A DNA stretch of 64,000 nt from the NCBI RefSeq assembly GCF_030708455.1, contig NZ_JAUYWF010000003.1, forward strand, positions 186,001 to 250,000, written 5' to 3'. Positions 38,015 through 47,040 of the stretch are shown here, piece after piece (positions within the stretch are counted from its first letter, which is position 1; every line of letters starts with the position of its first letter). The translations under genes were made by a program, and so were the position numbers. The notes beneath the pieces are model-generated. The model saw nothing but the letters and a program-made list of their open reading frames with translations. It had not been told where the DNA came from and searched no databases. This DNA is from Halomonas sp. SSL-5 (lineage in GTDB: Bacteria > Pseudomonadota > Gammaproteobacteria > Pseudomonadales > Halomonadaceae).

Positions 38015-40075
38015 ATGAGCACGGGATCCATGACTAGCAAATTGCCACGCCGCCTGCCGCTGGCGGCCCTTGTTGCCGCCGCGGCCTGGGGCTCGCTTGC
38101 CCAGGCACAGGGCACCGATACCCTCACCACCATCGTGGTGGAAGGCACCCGGCAGGTGCCTGGGGAGCTGTCGCTATCGCCCAAATCCTCACCCGCACCG
38201 GCGGCCGATGCCGGTGAATGGCTGCGGCGCCTGAATGGCGTCGAAGGCATTCGCATGGGTGGCCATGGCCTCGACCCGGTGATCCGCGGCCAGCAGGGCA
38301 ACGCCCTGAATGTCCTGATCGACGGTGGCTATGTGTTCGGTGGCTGTCCCAACCGCATGGACCCGCCCACCGCCTATGCGCCGCTGCAGAGCATCGATCG
38401 CGTGACGGTCAGCAAGGGCGTGACCACCCTGCAGCATGGTGCCGGGGGCAGTGGCGGTACCGTACTGTTCGAGCGCAGTGCGCCCGAGTTCGAGGGCGAT
38501 GCGGTCGGGCAGCAGGGCAGCGTGGGCGCCAGCTACGACGATAACGGTGAGCGTGTCGACTTGTATGCCAACCTGGAGGCCGGCAACCGGCAGGGCTACC
38601 TGCAGGTGTTCGGCGAGCACCAGAACGCCAGCGACTACGAGGATGGCGACGGGCAGCGCATCCACAGCGGCTTCGAGACCACCAGCGGCGGCATCACCCT
38701 GGGCCTGACGCCCAGCGAGAACACCGAGCTGGCCCTGGGCTACGAGGCGGTGCGCGAGCGCGACGTCAAGTTTGCCGGCGCCGGCATGGACTCCCCCGAG
38801 AGCGACAACGACACCGTGCGCCTGCGCCTCGACCATGCCTTCTCCGATACCCTGAGCATGGAGAATCGGCTGCAGGTCACCACCATCGACCATGTGATGG
38901 ACAACACCTCGCTGCGTGCCGCGCCCGTAAAGATGGGAATGCCGATGAAGATGCGCTCGCCCACTGAGTCCGACACCTTCACCTGGAAGAGCATGTTCAC
39001 GCAGCAGCTGGCCGACAGCGACCTGCGCTACGGGATCAATGTGCTGCACAACGAGCGTGACGCCGAGATCATCAACGATTCCACCGACAAGCTGATGTTC
39101 AACTCCTGGCCGGATGTGACTACCCGCCAGGCCGGCGCCTTCGCCGAGCTGGATCACTACCTGGGCGAGCGCACCGTGGTCAGCGGCGGCCTGCGGGTGG
39201 ATTACTCCGAGGCCAGCGCCGATGGGGCCAACGATCCATCCGAGAACCCGATGAATGGCGGGTTGCCGGCAGCCACCTTCTACAACAAGGTCTACGGCGT
39301 CGAAGGCGATCTGGACCATGATGACTGGCTGGTGGGGGCCTTCCTGCGTGGCGAGCAGCGCCTCAACGAGTCCGACAGCGTCTTCGCCAGCCTCAGCCGC
39401 GCCGAACGCGATGCCGATGCCACCGAGCGCTACTCCGCCAAGAACGATTGGGTCGGCAATCCAGAACTGGATCCTGAGGTGCACCACCAGTTGGATCTGG
39501 GCTTCGAGCGCCGCCTGGATATGGCCGGCTTCGAGGTGGTGGCCTTCGCCGACCGCGTCGACGACTACATCTTCCGGTCAGCGAATGCCGATGGGGTCAG
39601 CACCTATCGCAATATCGACGCTACCCTCTACGGCCTGGAGCTCTCCGGCGACCTGCGGTGGGCCCGTCACTGGGAGACTCGCGGCCAGCTGAGCTGGGTG
39701 CGCGGCGACAACCTCGATGACGGCGGCGCGCTGTCGGATATCGCCCCGCTGCGTGGCCGGCTCTCCCAGTTCTATGTGGCCGATGCCTGGGAGGCGGGCC
39801 TGACCGCGCGCTTCTCCGACGACCAGGACCGCCTTGGCCCGGATGAGGTCGCCACCGCCGGCTATGTGGTGCTGGATGCCGAGGCCGCCTGGCAGTGGCA
39901 GGCACTGACCCTGCGCACCGGCGTCAGCAACCTGCTGGACAAGACCTACAGCGACTTCCTGAACCGTAATCGCTCCAGCAGCGACCCCTTCCTCGGCAGC
40001 GATCCGGAGAGCGCGGAGCTGCCGCTGAACGAGCCGGGGCGCAGTGTCTGGCTGGCCGTGGACTACGCCTTCTAG
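38015..40075 (+). CDS. TonB-dependent copper receptor (OprC/NosA-like)
   Basis: Outer-membrane receptor of 686 residues. The signal ends AQAQ near residue 32; a plug domain (about 35-165) contains GGHGLDPVIRGQQGNALNVL and CPNRMDPPTAYAPL; a 22-strand-type barrel ends DYAF. The plug motif C111-x3-M115 and a barrel H293-x-M295 (IDHVMDN) match the CxxxM-HxM copper site described for Pseudomonas aeruginosa OprC. A methionine-rich loop (KMGMPMKM) follows. ATG codons at 38015 and 38030 are both possible. It is convergent with the FUSC gene; both stop within one CTAG. Confidence 0.88.
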   Translation: MSTGSMTSKLPRRLPLAALVAAAAWGSLAQAQGTDTLTTIVVEGTRQVPGELSLSPKSSPAPAADAGEWLRRLNGVEGIRMGGHGLDPVIRGQQGNALNVLIDGGYVFGGCPNRMDPPTAYAPLQSIDRVTVSKGVTTLQHGAGGSGGTVLFERSAPEFEGDAVGQQGSVGASYDDNGERVDLYANLEAGNRQGYLQVFGEHQNASDYEDGDGQRIHSGFETTSGGITLGLTPSENTELALGYEAVRERDVKFAGAGMDSPESDNDTVRLRLDHAFSDTLSMENRLQVTTIDHVMDNTSLRAAPVKMGMPMKMRSPTESDTFTWKSMFTQQLADSDLRYGINVLHNERDAEIINDSTDKLMFNSWPDVTTRQAGAFAELDHYLGERTVVSGGLRVDYSEASADGANDPSENPMNGGLPAATFYNKVYGVEGDLDHDDWLVGAFLRGEQRLNESDSVFASLSRAERDADATERYSAKNDWVGNPELDPEVHHQLDLGFERRLDMAGFEVVAFADRVDDYIFRSANADGVSTYRNIDATLYGLELSGDLRWARHWETRGQLSWVRGDNLDDGGALSDIAPLRGRLSQFYVADAWEAGLTARFSDDQDRLGPDEVATAGYVVLDAEAAWQWQALTLRTGVSNLLDKTYSDFLNRNRSSSDPFLGSDPESAELPLNEPGRSVWLAVDYAF

Positions 40076-42009
40076 GGGGCATCGCCCTGGAAGAAGACGC
40101 GGTTCTCGCGCAGCAGCGTGGCCGAGTGCCTGGCCTGGCGGGCCAACTCGACCTGCTGGCGGCGCGCCAGGGTGCGCGCCAGTCGCTCCAGGGCCGCGGC
40201 GGCTTCCAGCGGGTCCTGGCGCAGCCGGGTGACGCGACGCAGGCTGGCCGCCAGGCGGCGCCGGGTGCCCGGGTCGGCCTGGTTCTGGCCCTGACCCTGA
40301 CTATAGTGACGCAGCGCCTCGAGGGTCTCGCCCAGGGTCAGGGCGGCGAGGCTGGCGTCGACCACGCGGTGGGTCGCTTCGCCCTGCAGGTGGGCCCAGT
40401 GCACCAGGCGCATCACCCGATGGTAGAGGCGCGCCTGCCATAGCGCTTCGCGCTGGCTATCGCCGCGGGAGGCGAGGGTCTCCAGCTCGTGGAGCATCAT
40501 CGCCTCGAGGTGGCGTTGGCGACGCCGGGCATTGGTGGGAAAGATCAGGCGGAAGGCGATCAGCGCCAACAGCGGGCCGGCCACCACGGCCAGGGCCAGG
40601 GCCAGGGAGTGGCCGAAGGAGCCGGTGAGCGGCAGGCTCGGCTGGGAGAGCAGCAGCAGGATCATCACATAGTCCATGGAGCCGTTCTGGGTGCGCCGAT
40701 GGGAGAAGGGCACCACCGTCACCAGGATCAGCGGCAGCATCATGGCGACCAGCTGCCATTCGGCGCTGGCCAGGGGCCAGGCCAGCCAGCGCAGGGCCAG
40801 CGCCAACAGCGCACCCACCGCCTGCCAGGCCAGGATGCGGCGCATGATCCAGGCGGGGTTCTCGAAGGTGGAGAACAGGGTCACCATCACCGAGGTGCCC
40901 AGCATCACGTAGGCCCCGGCGGACCAGCCGGTGGCCACCCAGGCCAGGCCGATCACCAGCAGCACGCCGGTGGTTCGCAGCATCGCATGGCGGGCGTGGA
41001 TCCAGTCACGGTGGCGGGTCACCTGGCGGCGACTCGCGTCGCGGTCGGTGCGGCCGGTATCGCGAAACTGCTGGCGCTGGGTCAGGGTGGTGGCCAGCCG
41101 CCCGAGGACCTCGCCCAGGGCCGGATCCCCCGCTTCGGCCAGCTGGCGGGCGCGGGCCAGATGGTTCGCCACCGCGGGCAGGGGCTCGGCGTTATCCATG
41201 GCGAGTGCCGCCTCCGCCACGGCCTCGCGGACGGCCTCCTGGCGGGGGCCGTGCTCGCGACGCCGGATCCACAGCAGCGCGGCGGTCAGGGCGGCGAGGA
41301 TCGCCCGCTGGGAGCGCGCCGAATGGCGTGCACGCCGCGAACCGGCGGCGCTGGGCTCCAGTTCGGCCTCGAGGATGGCGATATCGGAGAGCAGCTCGTT
41401 GGGGGACAGGCGGGTGCTGCGTGGTTGCGGGCCCAGCCGTTGGGCCAGCAGGTGAAGGACCCGGGCGGTGCTGCGCCGGCCGCGCTCCTCGAGCTCGCTG
41501 CGCGAGGCGCGGGGCGTGAGCGCGAGTCCCACCACCAGCGCCATGATCACCCCGACCAACACGGTCAGCAGGCGGTCGGCCCCCAGCGCCAGGATGTTCA
41601 TGCCGGAGGCGGTGCCGAGCAGGGCGACCATGGAGGCGGAGTAGCCCGACAGCAGGGTGGCATAGGCGATCATGCTATGCAGGGCGTTGCCGATGCCGGC
41701 GCACAGGCCGACCCACAGGGCCAGGCCGATCACCAGCCAGAGCAGGCTGTCGCCGGTGGCGAGCAGCAGAAGCAGGCCCACCGCGGTGCCCACCAGGGTG
41801 CCCAGGGCACGGTAGAAGCTCTTCTCGACCAGCAACTCACGCACCGGCTGGGAGGCGGCCCATACGGTCATCGCCGACCACTGGGGGTGCTCCAGGCCGA
41901 TCGCCCAGGCCACGCTCAGGGCCAGGCAGGCGGCCAGGGCCGTGCGCAGGGAGAAGCGCAGCCGCTCGAGATCGAAGCCCTGGCCGGAGAGCCAGCGTGA
42001 GAGAGGCAT
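40072..42009 (-). CDS. FUSC family transporter (aromatic-acid/fusaric-acid exporter type)
   Basis: A 645-residue inner-membrane protein. It has two groups of hydrophobic helices (about residues 20-165 and 345-490), each followed by a long soluble helical region, the fold of FUSC/YccS/AaeB proteins. Family members export aromatic carboxylates or resist fusaric acid. No periplasmic adaptor is adjacent, so it may be of the YccS type that works alone. The substrate is unknown. Confidence 0.8.
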   Translation of the reverse strand: MPLSRWLSGQGFDLERLRFSLRTALAACLALSVAWAIGLEHPQWSAMTVWAASQPVRELLVEKSFYRALGTLVGTAVGLLLLLATGDSLLWLVIGLALWVGLCAGIGNALHSMIAYATLLSGYSASMVALLGTASGMNILALGADRLLTVLVGVIMALVVGLALTPRASRSELEERGRRSTARVLHLLAQRLGPQPRSTRLSPNELLSDIAILEAELEPSAAGSRRARHSARSQRAILAALTAALLWIRRREHGPRQEAVREAVAEAALAMDNAEPLPAVANHLARARQLAEAGDPALGEVLGRLATTLTQRQQFRDTGRTDRDASRRQVTRHRDWIHARHAMLRTTGVLLVIGLAWVATGWSAGAYVMLGTSVMVTLFSTFENPAWIMRRILAWQAVGALLALALRWLAWPLASAEWQLVAMMLPLILVTVVPFSHRRTQNGSMDYVMILLLLSQPSLPLTGSFGHSLALALAVVAGPLLALIAFRLIFPTNARRRQRHLEAMMLHELETLASRGDSQREALWQARLYHRVMRLVHWAHLQGEATHRVVDASLAALTLGETLEALRHYSQGQGQNQADPGTRRRLAASLRRVTRLRQDPLEAAAALERLARTLARRQQVELARQARHSATLLRENRVFFQGDAP

Positions 42010-42136
42010 GGACGGTCCTCGTAACTATTAGCCGACTATTTTATCACGCGGCCCTGTTTGGTGAAGCCGGCGTCGCGGGCATGAGCTCGGCGCCGCTTGC
42101 GGGTAGAATGCCGCCATCCCCGTTCAAGGTAGCTCG

Positions 42137-42976
42137 ATGACCGCGCCCCCGTCCCCCCCTTCGTCTCCGCTCTCCGTCCATGGCGATCGCCACTTCGATG
42201 GCCTGGCCGACAAGTTTGCCGCCAGCCTCTACGGCGGCGTCCGGGGTGAGCTGCGCCTGGCGCTGCTCGACCAGCTGCTGCCGGAGATGCTCGAACTCGA
42301 CGGCCAGCCGCTGCTCGACGTAGGGGGCGGCCTCGGCCAGCTGGCGGCTTGGTTTTCCGAGCGCGGCCATGCGGTGACCCTGGCCGAGCCCTCCGCCGAG
42401 ATGCTGAGGCGGGCCCGCGAGGCGCTCCTGGAAACATCAGCGGGGCGCGAGGTCACCTTCCTGCAGGCGCCGCTGCAGGCGCTGCCCGAACGCGCTGCCG
42501 GGCCCTGGTCGCTGATCGCCTGCCATGCGGTGCTGGAGTGGCTGGGCGACCCGCGGGGAGCGCTGGCCACCCTGGCGGGCCTGCTGGCCCCGGGTGGGCA
42601 GCTCTCGCTGATGGTCTTCAACCGTGATGCCCTGCGCTTCTCCAATGTGGTCAAGGGCAATCTGGAGAAGGCCCTGGCAGACCGCCTTGAGGGCAAGGGG
42701 TTGCGCCGGCGGCTGACGCCGATCTCGCCGCTGACCCACGCCCAGCTCATGGCCTGGAGCGACGAGCTGGGTCTTGAAGTGCGCGGCGTGGCGGGCGTGC
42801 GGGTCTTCCACGACTACCTGCGCCACCCGCCGGAGAGCGATGCCGACCGCCAGGCGCTGCTGGCGCTGGAGCGGCGCTACTGCCGGGCCGAGCCCCACTG
42901 GCGACTGGGCCGCTACCTGCTCTATACCCTGGTGCGCCCCGGCGCATCGTCTTCTTCCACCGAGGAGTCCCTGTGA
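42137..42976 (+). CDS. cmoM: tRNA 5-carboxymethoxyuridine methyltransferase
   Basis: SAM-dependent enzyme that methylates cmo5U34 to mcmo5U34 in some tRNAs. The 279-residue product aligns by eye with E. coli CmoM (SmtA): HFDGLADKFAASLYGGVRGELR, LLDVGGGLGQLAAWFSERGH (SAM motif I), CHAVLEWLGDPRGAL, and GVRVFHDYLR near the C-terminus. An additional 15 residues precede the family start. The CmoA and CmoB genes lie in the same window (51678-53470). The stop overlaps the rsmC start. Confidence 0.9.
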   Translation: MTAPPSPPSSPLSVHGDRHFDGLADKFAASLYGGVRGELRLALLDQLLPEMLELDGQPLLDVGGGLGQLAAWFSERGHAVTLAEPSAEMLRRAREALLETSAGREVTFLQAPLQALPERAAGPWSLIACHAVLEWLGDPRGALATLAGLLAPGGQLSLMVFNRDALRFSNVVKGNLEKALADRLEGKGLRRRLTPISPLTHAQLMAWSDELGLEVRGVAGVRVFHDYLRHPPESDADRQALLALERRYCRAEPHWRLGRYLLYTLVRPGASSSSTEESL

Positions 42977-44016
42977 TGAGTGCCGAGACGGTGCGTGCCG
43001 AGAATCCTGTCTGCCAGCTGCTGGAGCGCCAGGCCGCCGACTATCGCGGCTGGTGGTGGGTGGCGCCGCCCCGGGATGCCTGGCTCGAGACGGGACAGGG
43101 CAGGGCGATCAGTGCCGACCTGGCGGTGCGCGAGGCGTGGCAGGCCGCCGGGCGCTCGGCACTCTCGCCCTTTGCGGCGGGATCCGCAGGTGATGTGGGT
43201 ACGCCGGCCGGGGTGGTGCTGTTCTGGCCCAAGAGCCATGCCCTGGGCGAGTGGTGGCTGCTGTGGCTGTGCGCCACGCTGCCCGAGGGCACCCCGCTGC
43301 AGCTGGTGGGCGAGAACCAGGGCGGCATCAAGCGGGTGCTCAAGGTGCTGGCCGCCCTCGGGCTGGGCTGCCGCAAGCTCGATAGTGCGCGGCGCTGCTC
43401 GCTGTTCGAGACCCGCCTTGGGCGTGTGGGCATCGACCCCGATGCCGCCTGGACCACCTTCGATGTGGAGCTGGACAGCGAGCGCCTGACCCTGGCCAGC
43501 CACCCCGGGGTGTTCGGCCATGGCAAGCTGGATGACGGAACCCGGCTGCTGATCGAGACCCTGTCGGGAGAGGGGAGGGCGCCCATCGGTCTTGCGGGCG
43601 ATGTTCTCGATCTGGGCTGCGGCGACGGCATCCTCGCCGCCTGGCTGGCGCGCCAGGGGGCAAGGGTGACCGCGGTGGACGTCAACGCCTTCGCGGTGGA
43701 GGCGACCCGGCGCAGCCTGGCGGCCAATGGCCTGACGGGGGAGGTGGCCGAGAGCGATGTCTACTCGGCGCTGGATGGGCGGATCTTCGATGCCATCGTC
43801 AGCAATCCGCCATTCCATCAGGAGCGGGCCATCGACTATGGCCCCGCGGCGCGGCTGATCCTTGATGCCCCGGCGCACCTGCGGCCCGGCGGCCAGCTTG
43901 TCATCGTCGCCAACGCCTTCCTGCCCTATCCCGACCTGCTCGAGCGGGCCTTCGGTGGCTTCGAGATCCTCGCCGACGACCGTCGCTTCCGGGTCTACCG
44001 GGCGATCAGGCGCTGA
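42976..44016 (+). CDS. rsmC: 16S rRNA m2G1207 methyltransferase
   Basis: Methylates G1207 of 16S rRNA in the assembled 30S subunit. The 346-residue product has the RsmC two-domain layout: an N-terminal pseudo-domain and a C-terminal SAM domain with VLDLGCGDGILAAWLA and the catalytic SNPPFHQ. A GTG three bases earlier is also in frame. It overlaps the cmoM stop by one base, forming an RNA-modification gene pair. Confidence 0.9.
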   Translation: MSAETVRAENPVCQLLERQAADYRGWWWVAPPRDAWLETGQGRAISADLAVREAWQAAGRSALSPFAAGSAGDVGTPAGVVLFWPKSHALGEWWLLWLCATLPEGTPLQLVGENQGGIKRVLKVLAALGLGCRKLDSARRCSLFETRLGRVGIDPDAAWTTFDVELDSERLTLASHPGVFGHGKLDDGTRLLIETLSGEGRAPIGLAGDVLDLGCGDGILAAWLARQGARVTAVDVNAFAVEATRRSLAANGLTGEVAESDVYSALDGRIFDAIVSNPPFHQERAIDYGPAARLILDAPAHLRPGGQLVIVANAFLPYPDLLERAFGGFEILADDRRFRVYRAIRR

Positions 44017-44271
44017 TCAGGCGACGTGGTCGTGATGTTGCGTGATGTCACCGCGTCCGGCGAGCAGGCCTTCAACGGAGATATCCTCATCGAGATCATC
44101 CCAATGCAGGCCCTTGCCCGAATAGCTGATACGACATGCGTCGCGTTCGGCAGGGCTGGCATGCAGCAGGCGCGGGAACCAGGCCAGCGGAATGCCCAGC
44201 GTCCGGCCGTCGTTGAGTTCGACCCACATGGTGTAGTCATCAAAGCTGACGGTCTTGGCGGAAATGCTCAT
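44017..44271 (-). CDS. DUF2442 family small protein
   Basis: An 84-residue protein, MSISAKTVSFDDYTMWVELN to a DITQHHDHVA tail, with the DUF2442 core GRTLGIPLAWFPRLLHASPAERDACRI. It overlaps the DUF4160 gene upstream by 32 bases, so the two are coupled. Such pairs recur in many genomes and look toxin-antitoxin-like, but no activity is established to my knowledge. Confidence 0.8.
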   Translation of the reverse strand: MSISAKTVSFDDYTMWVELNDGRTLGIPLAWFPRLLHASPAERDACRISYSGKGLHWDDLDEDISVEGLLAGRGDITQHHDHVA

Positions 44272-44497
44272 TCCATGCCCTCTCGATTTCACTACGGTGC
44301 TCTTCGACCAGTTGCATGAGCTGTGAGAGCTGCTTTCGATTGTAGCCAGCGCTGCTGGCGATAGCGACCCGGGGTTCCAGCCAGATCTTGGCTTCGCCAT
44401 CGCCACTCTCCGCATGGATATGTATCGGCTCCAGCGGATTCCCCTCGTTGGAATAGAAGAAGAACCTTATCCCCTTGTAGCGGAAGACGACCGGCAT
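44240..44497 (-). CDS. DUF4160 family small protein
   Basis: An 85-residue protein, MPVVFRYKGIRFFFYSNEGN, with the family PIHIHAESGDGEAKIWLEP centre and a helical basic C-terminus. It starts 10 bases after greB. DUF4160 with DUF2442 form a recurrent two-gene unit; DUF4160 is the likelier RNA- or DNA-contacting partner by charge, which is only a guess. Confidence 0.82.
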   Translation of the reverse strand: MPVVFRYKGIRFFFYSNEGNPLEPIHIHAESGDGEAKIWLEPRVAIASSAGYNRKQLSQLMQLVEEHRSEIERAWNEHFRQDRQL

Positions 44498-44507
44498 GGC
44501 ATGGCTC

Positions 44508-45047
44508 CTATGCCTGAGGATCGCGGTAGGCAATCTCGGTGATCACGTAGGTGGTCTCGCCACCGGGGGCGGCCACCGTCACCTCCTCGTCCAGGGGCTT
44601 GCCGAGCAGCGCCTTGGCCAGCGGCGAATCGACGCTGATCCAGCGCTTGTCCGGGGCGATCTCGTCGTGGCCGACGATGCGGATCTTCATCTCCTCGCCT
44701 TCCTCGTCCTCCAGGGTAACGAAGGCGCCGAAGTATACCCTGCCGGTATCCGCCGGCAGCCGATCCACCACCGTCAGCTCGTCGAGGCGCTTGGTCAGGT
44801 AGCGAATCCTGGCGATGACCCGGTTGAGCTCCTTCTTGTTGTAAGTGTAATCGGCATTCTCGGAGCGGTCGCCCAGGGCCGCCGCCTCGCCTACCTTGGC
44901 GGAGAGGGCCGGGCGCTTGATCCGCGAGAGATGGTCGAGGATGCCGCGCAGACGCTCGGCGCCCTCGGCGGTGATCAGGTGGCTCTTGGGTTCCTGACGC
45001 GGGTCCTTGGCCGGATCGCGCCAGCGGGTCATATTGCGGCCTTTCAT
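44508..45047 (-). CDS. greB: transcript cleavage factor GreB
   Basis: Rescues backtracked RNA polymerase by stimulating transcript cleavage. The product is 179 residues from the ATG at 45047 (AGGAAG upstream) or 174 from 45032. The coiled-coil tip reads GDRSENADYTYNKKEL with the acidic catalytic pair, and the C-terminal domain has RWISVDSPLAKALLGK. The DYTYNKKELNRV signature fits GreB over GreA. It is divergent from the TPR gene and leads into the DUF4160/DUF2442 pair. Confidence 0.92.
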   Translation of the reverse strand: MKGRNMTRWRDPAKDPRQEPKSHLITAEGAERLRGILDHLSRIKRPALSAKVGEAAALGDRSENADYTYNKKELNRVIARIRYLTKRLDELTVVDRLPADTGRVYFGAFVTLEDEEGEEMKIRIVGHDEIAPDKRWISVDSPLAKALLGKPLDEEVTVAAPGGETTYVITEIAYRDPQA

Positions 45048-45224
45048 GCTCTTCCTCGCACAGCTTGTCCTCGAACTCTTGCGTCTGGGGGTCTGGCGGG
45101 ACCATACGCCATGCGCCCGGGGTGGCCAAGTTGTGGCCGGGAGGCGTGGTAGCTGGCCAATCATTCAAACGTTCGTTACATTTCGGGTCGGGGCCACAAT
45201 ACCAACACCCCGAAGGAGATCGAG

Positions 45225-45872
45225 ATGTTACGACGTCGTCTGCTGAACACCGCCATGGGCTTGAGTCTGAGCCTGGGCCTCGCCGCCCTGCCGCTGGCCG
45301 CCGCCCATGCCTGGGAGTCCCGGGTGGAGGGCATGAAGAACCACTGGGAGCGCCTGATCACCGAGCAGCCCGAGGGCGAGCGCGGCGATGGCCTCAAGGC
45401 CCTCGCCGGCCAGGCCGAGCGGCTGGTGGCGGAACACCCCGAGGCGGCGGTGCCGCTGGTGTGGCAGGGCATCATCGAGGCGTCATGGGCCCGCGAGCGC
45501 AGCGGCCTGGGGGCTCTCTCCAGCGCCAAGAGCGCTCGGGACGCCCTTGAGCGGGCCGTCGAGCTCGACCCCCGGGGCCACAACGGCTCCGCCTACGTCA
45601 CCCTGGGGGCGCTCTATGATCGCGTGCCGGGCGGCCTGATGGGCTTCGGCGACAGCGAGACCGCCGAGCAAATGTTCCAGCAGGCGCTGTCGATCCGCCC
45701 CGACGGCATCGATGTTAACGTCTACTACGCCGCCTTCCTCGAGGAGGAGGGACGCCTGAACGATGCCCGCGAGCATGCGCGCCGCGCGGCGGAGGGCCAG
45801 GCGCGCCCCGGTCGCACGGCCTCCGACGAGGCGCTACGCGAGCAGGCACGCGAGATGCTCGCCCGGCTCTGA
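45225..45872 (+). CDS. periplasmic TPR-like protein, unknown function
   Basis: A 215-residue protein with a Sec signal (to about residue 29, AAAHAWES) and helical TPR-type repeats, clearest in GSAYVTLGALYDRVPGG and SETAEQMFQQALSIRPDGIDVNVYYAAFLEEEGRLNDAREH. It resembles TatT-like or protein-scaffold TPR lipoproteins but lacks a lipobox cysteine. A GAAGGAGA ribosome site precedes the ATG. No partner is obvious in the neighbourhood. Confidence 0.75.
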   Translation: MLRRRLLNTAMGLSLSLGLAALPLAAAHAWESRVEGMKNHWERLITEQPEGERGDGLKALAGQAERLVAEHPEAAVPLVWQGIIEASWARERSGLGALSSAKSARDALERAVELDPRGHNGSAYVTLGALYDRVPGGLMGFGDSETAEQMFQQALSIRPDGIDVNVYYAAFLEEEGRLNDAREHARRAAEGQARPGRTASDEALREQAREMLARL

Positions 45873-45943
45873 CCCCAGGCCGGCGGTTGGCATCGCCCCC
45901 TCGGGTCACGATAATGGGCGTCTTTGCGCCAGCGGAGACCGCC

Positions 45944-46585
45944 ATGAGTGACACGCCAGAGGTGCCCGACCCGTCCGCGGCGGCGCCCTTCACCGCCGCG
46001 GACGTGGAGCTGCTGGAGCGGCGCTGCCTGCACCAGGGGTTCTTCCGCCTCGAGGAACTGCACCTGCGCCATCGACTGTTCGAGGGCGGCTGGAGCGAGC
46101 CCATGGTGCGCGAGGTTCACCATCGTCACGACGCCGTGGGGGTGCTGCTCTACGACCCCGAGCGCGACGCCGTGGTGCTGGTGGAGCAGTTCCGCCCCGG
46201 GGCCCTGGACGACCCGGCTTCGCCCTGGAAGCTCGAGGTGGTGGCGGGGCTGGTGGAGCGTGGCGAGAGCGCCGCCGAGGTGGCCCGCCGTGAGTCCCTG
46301 GAGGAGGCCGGCTGCGCGGTGGGCGAGCTGATTTCGCTGCACACCTACTATCCCAGCCCCGGTGCCTGCGACGAGCGGGTCACGCTGTTCTGTGGCCTGG
46401 TCGACAGCCGCGGCCTCGGCGGGGTGCACGGCCTGGACGAGGAGCACGAGGATATCCGCGTGCATGTGCTGGCGTTTGCGCGGGCCTGGGAACTCCTGCA
46501 ATCTGGACGACTCGACAATGCCATGTGTCTGATCGCCTTCCACTGGCTGGCGGGCGAGCGGGCCTCATTGCGAGCGAGGAGGTAG
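45944..46585 (+). CDS. nudF: ADP-ribose pyrophosphatase
   Basis: Nudix hydrolase of about 213 residues that cleaves ADP-ribose to AMP and ribose 5-phosphate. The Nudix box runs from GLVERGESAAEVARRE to SLEEAGC, and the upstream VVLVEQFRPGALDDP marks the ADP-ribose group. It is followed by a DUF1249 gene and cpdA, the same trio as E. coli nudF-yqiB-cpdA. Confidence 0.93.
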   Translation: MSDTPEVPDPSAAAPFTAADVELLERRCLHQGFFRLEELHLRHRLFEGGWSEPMVREVHHRHDAVGVLLYDPERDAVVLVEQFRPGALDDPASPWKLEVVAGLVERGESAAEVARRESLEEAGCAVGELISLHTYYPSPGACDERVTLFCGLVDSRGLGGVHGLDEEHEDIRVHVLAFARAWELLQSGRLDNAMCLIAFHWLAGERASLRARR

Positions 46586-46586
46586 C

Positions 46587-47036
46587 GTGCCGAACAGAAA
46601 CGCCTATGTGACCGACCTCAAGGGCCTGCAGGGCGAGTGCAGTGCCAACTACCTGCGGCTCGTGCGCCTGATGGGGGAGGTCGAACCTGGCGAGACCCGC
46701 GAGGTGGAGCTGGTGAGCCATGGCCGCCGGGTGGGCGAGCTGTGTCTGAAGCTGCAGGAGCGCGCGCCCTATACCAGCATCATCCGCGTCTCCCAGCGTG
46801 GCATCCTCGACGGCTATCTCGAGACGCCGCGCATGCGGGTGCACCTCTACCATGACGTGCGCATGGCCGAGGTCACCGATTTCCAGCGCCAGCGTCACTT
46901 CCACGGCCGCTACCGCTATCCCAACGCCCAGATGCACCAGCCCGACGAGAAGCTGCAGCTCAACCGCTTCCTCGGCGAGTGGCTGGAGCACGGCCTGGCT
47001 CACGGCCACTCCCTGGACCTGCCGGAGCTGCCGTGA
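46587..47036 (+). CDS. DUF1249 / YqiB family protein
   Basis: A 149-residue cytosolic protein of unknown function, matching YqiB (YVTDLKGLQGECSANYLRL, RMRVHLYHDVRMAEV, and the C-terminal KLQLNRFLGEWL). The start is GTG one base after the nudF stop. The family is nearly always placed between nudF and cpdA in gammaproteobacteria. Confidence 0.88.
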   Translation: MPNRNAYVTDLKGLQGECSANYLRLVRLMGEVEPGETREVELVSHGRRVGELCLKLQERAPYTSIIRVSQRGILDGYLETPRMRVHLYHDVRMAEVTDFQRQRHFHGRYRYPNAQMHQPDEKLQLNRFLGEWLEHGLAHGHSLDLPELP

Positions 47037-47040
47037 CGCC

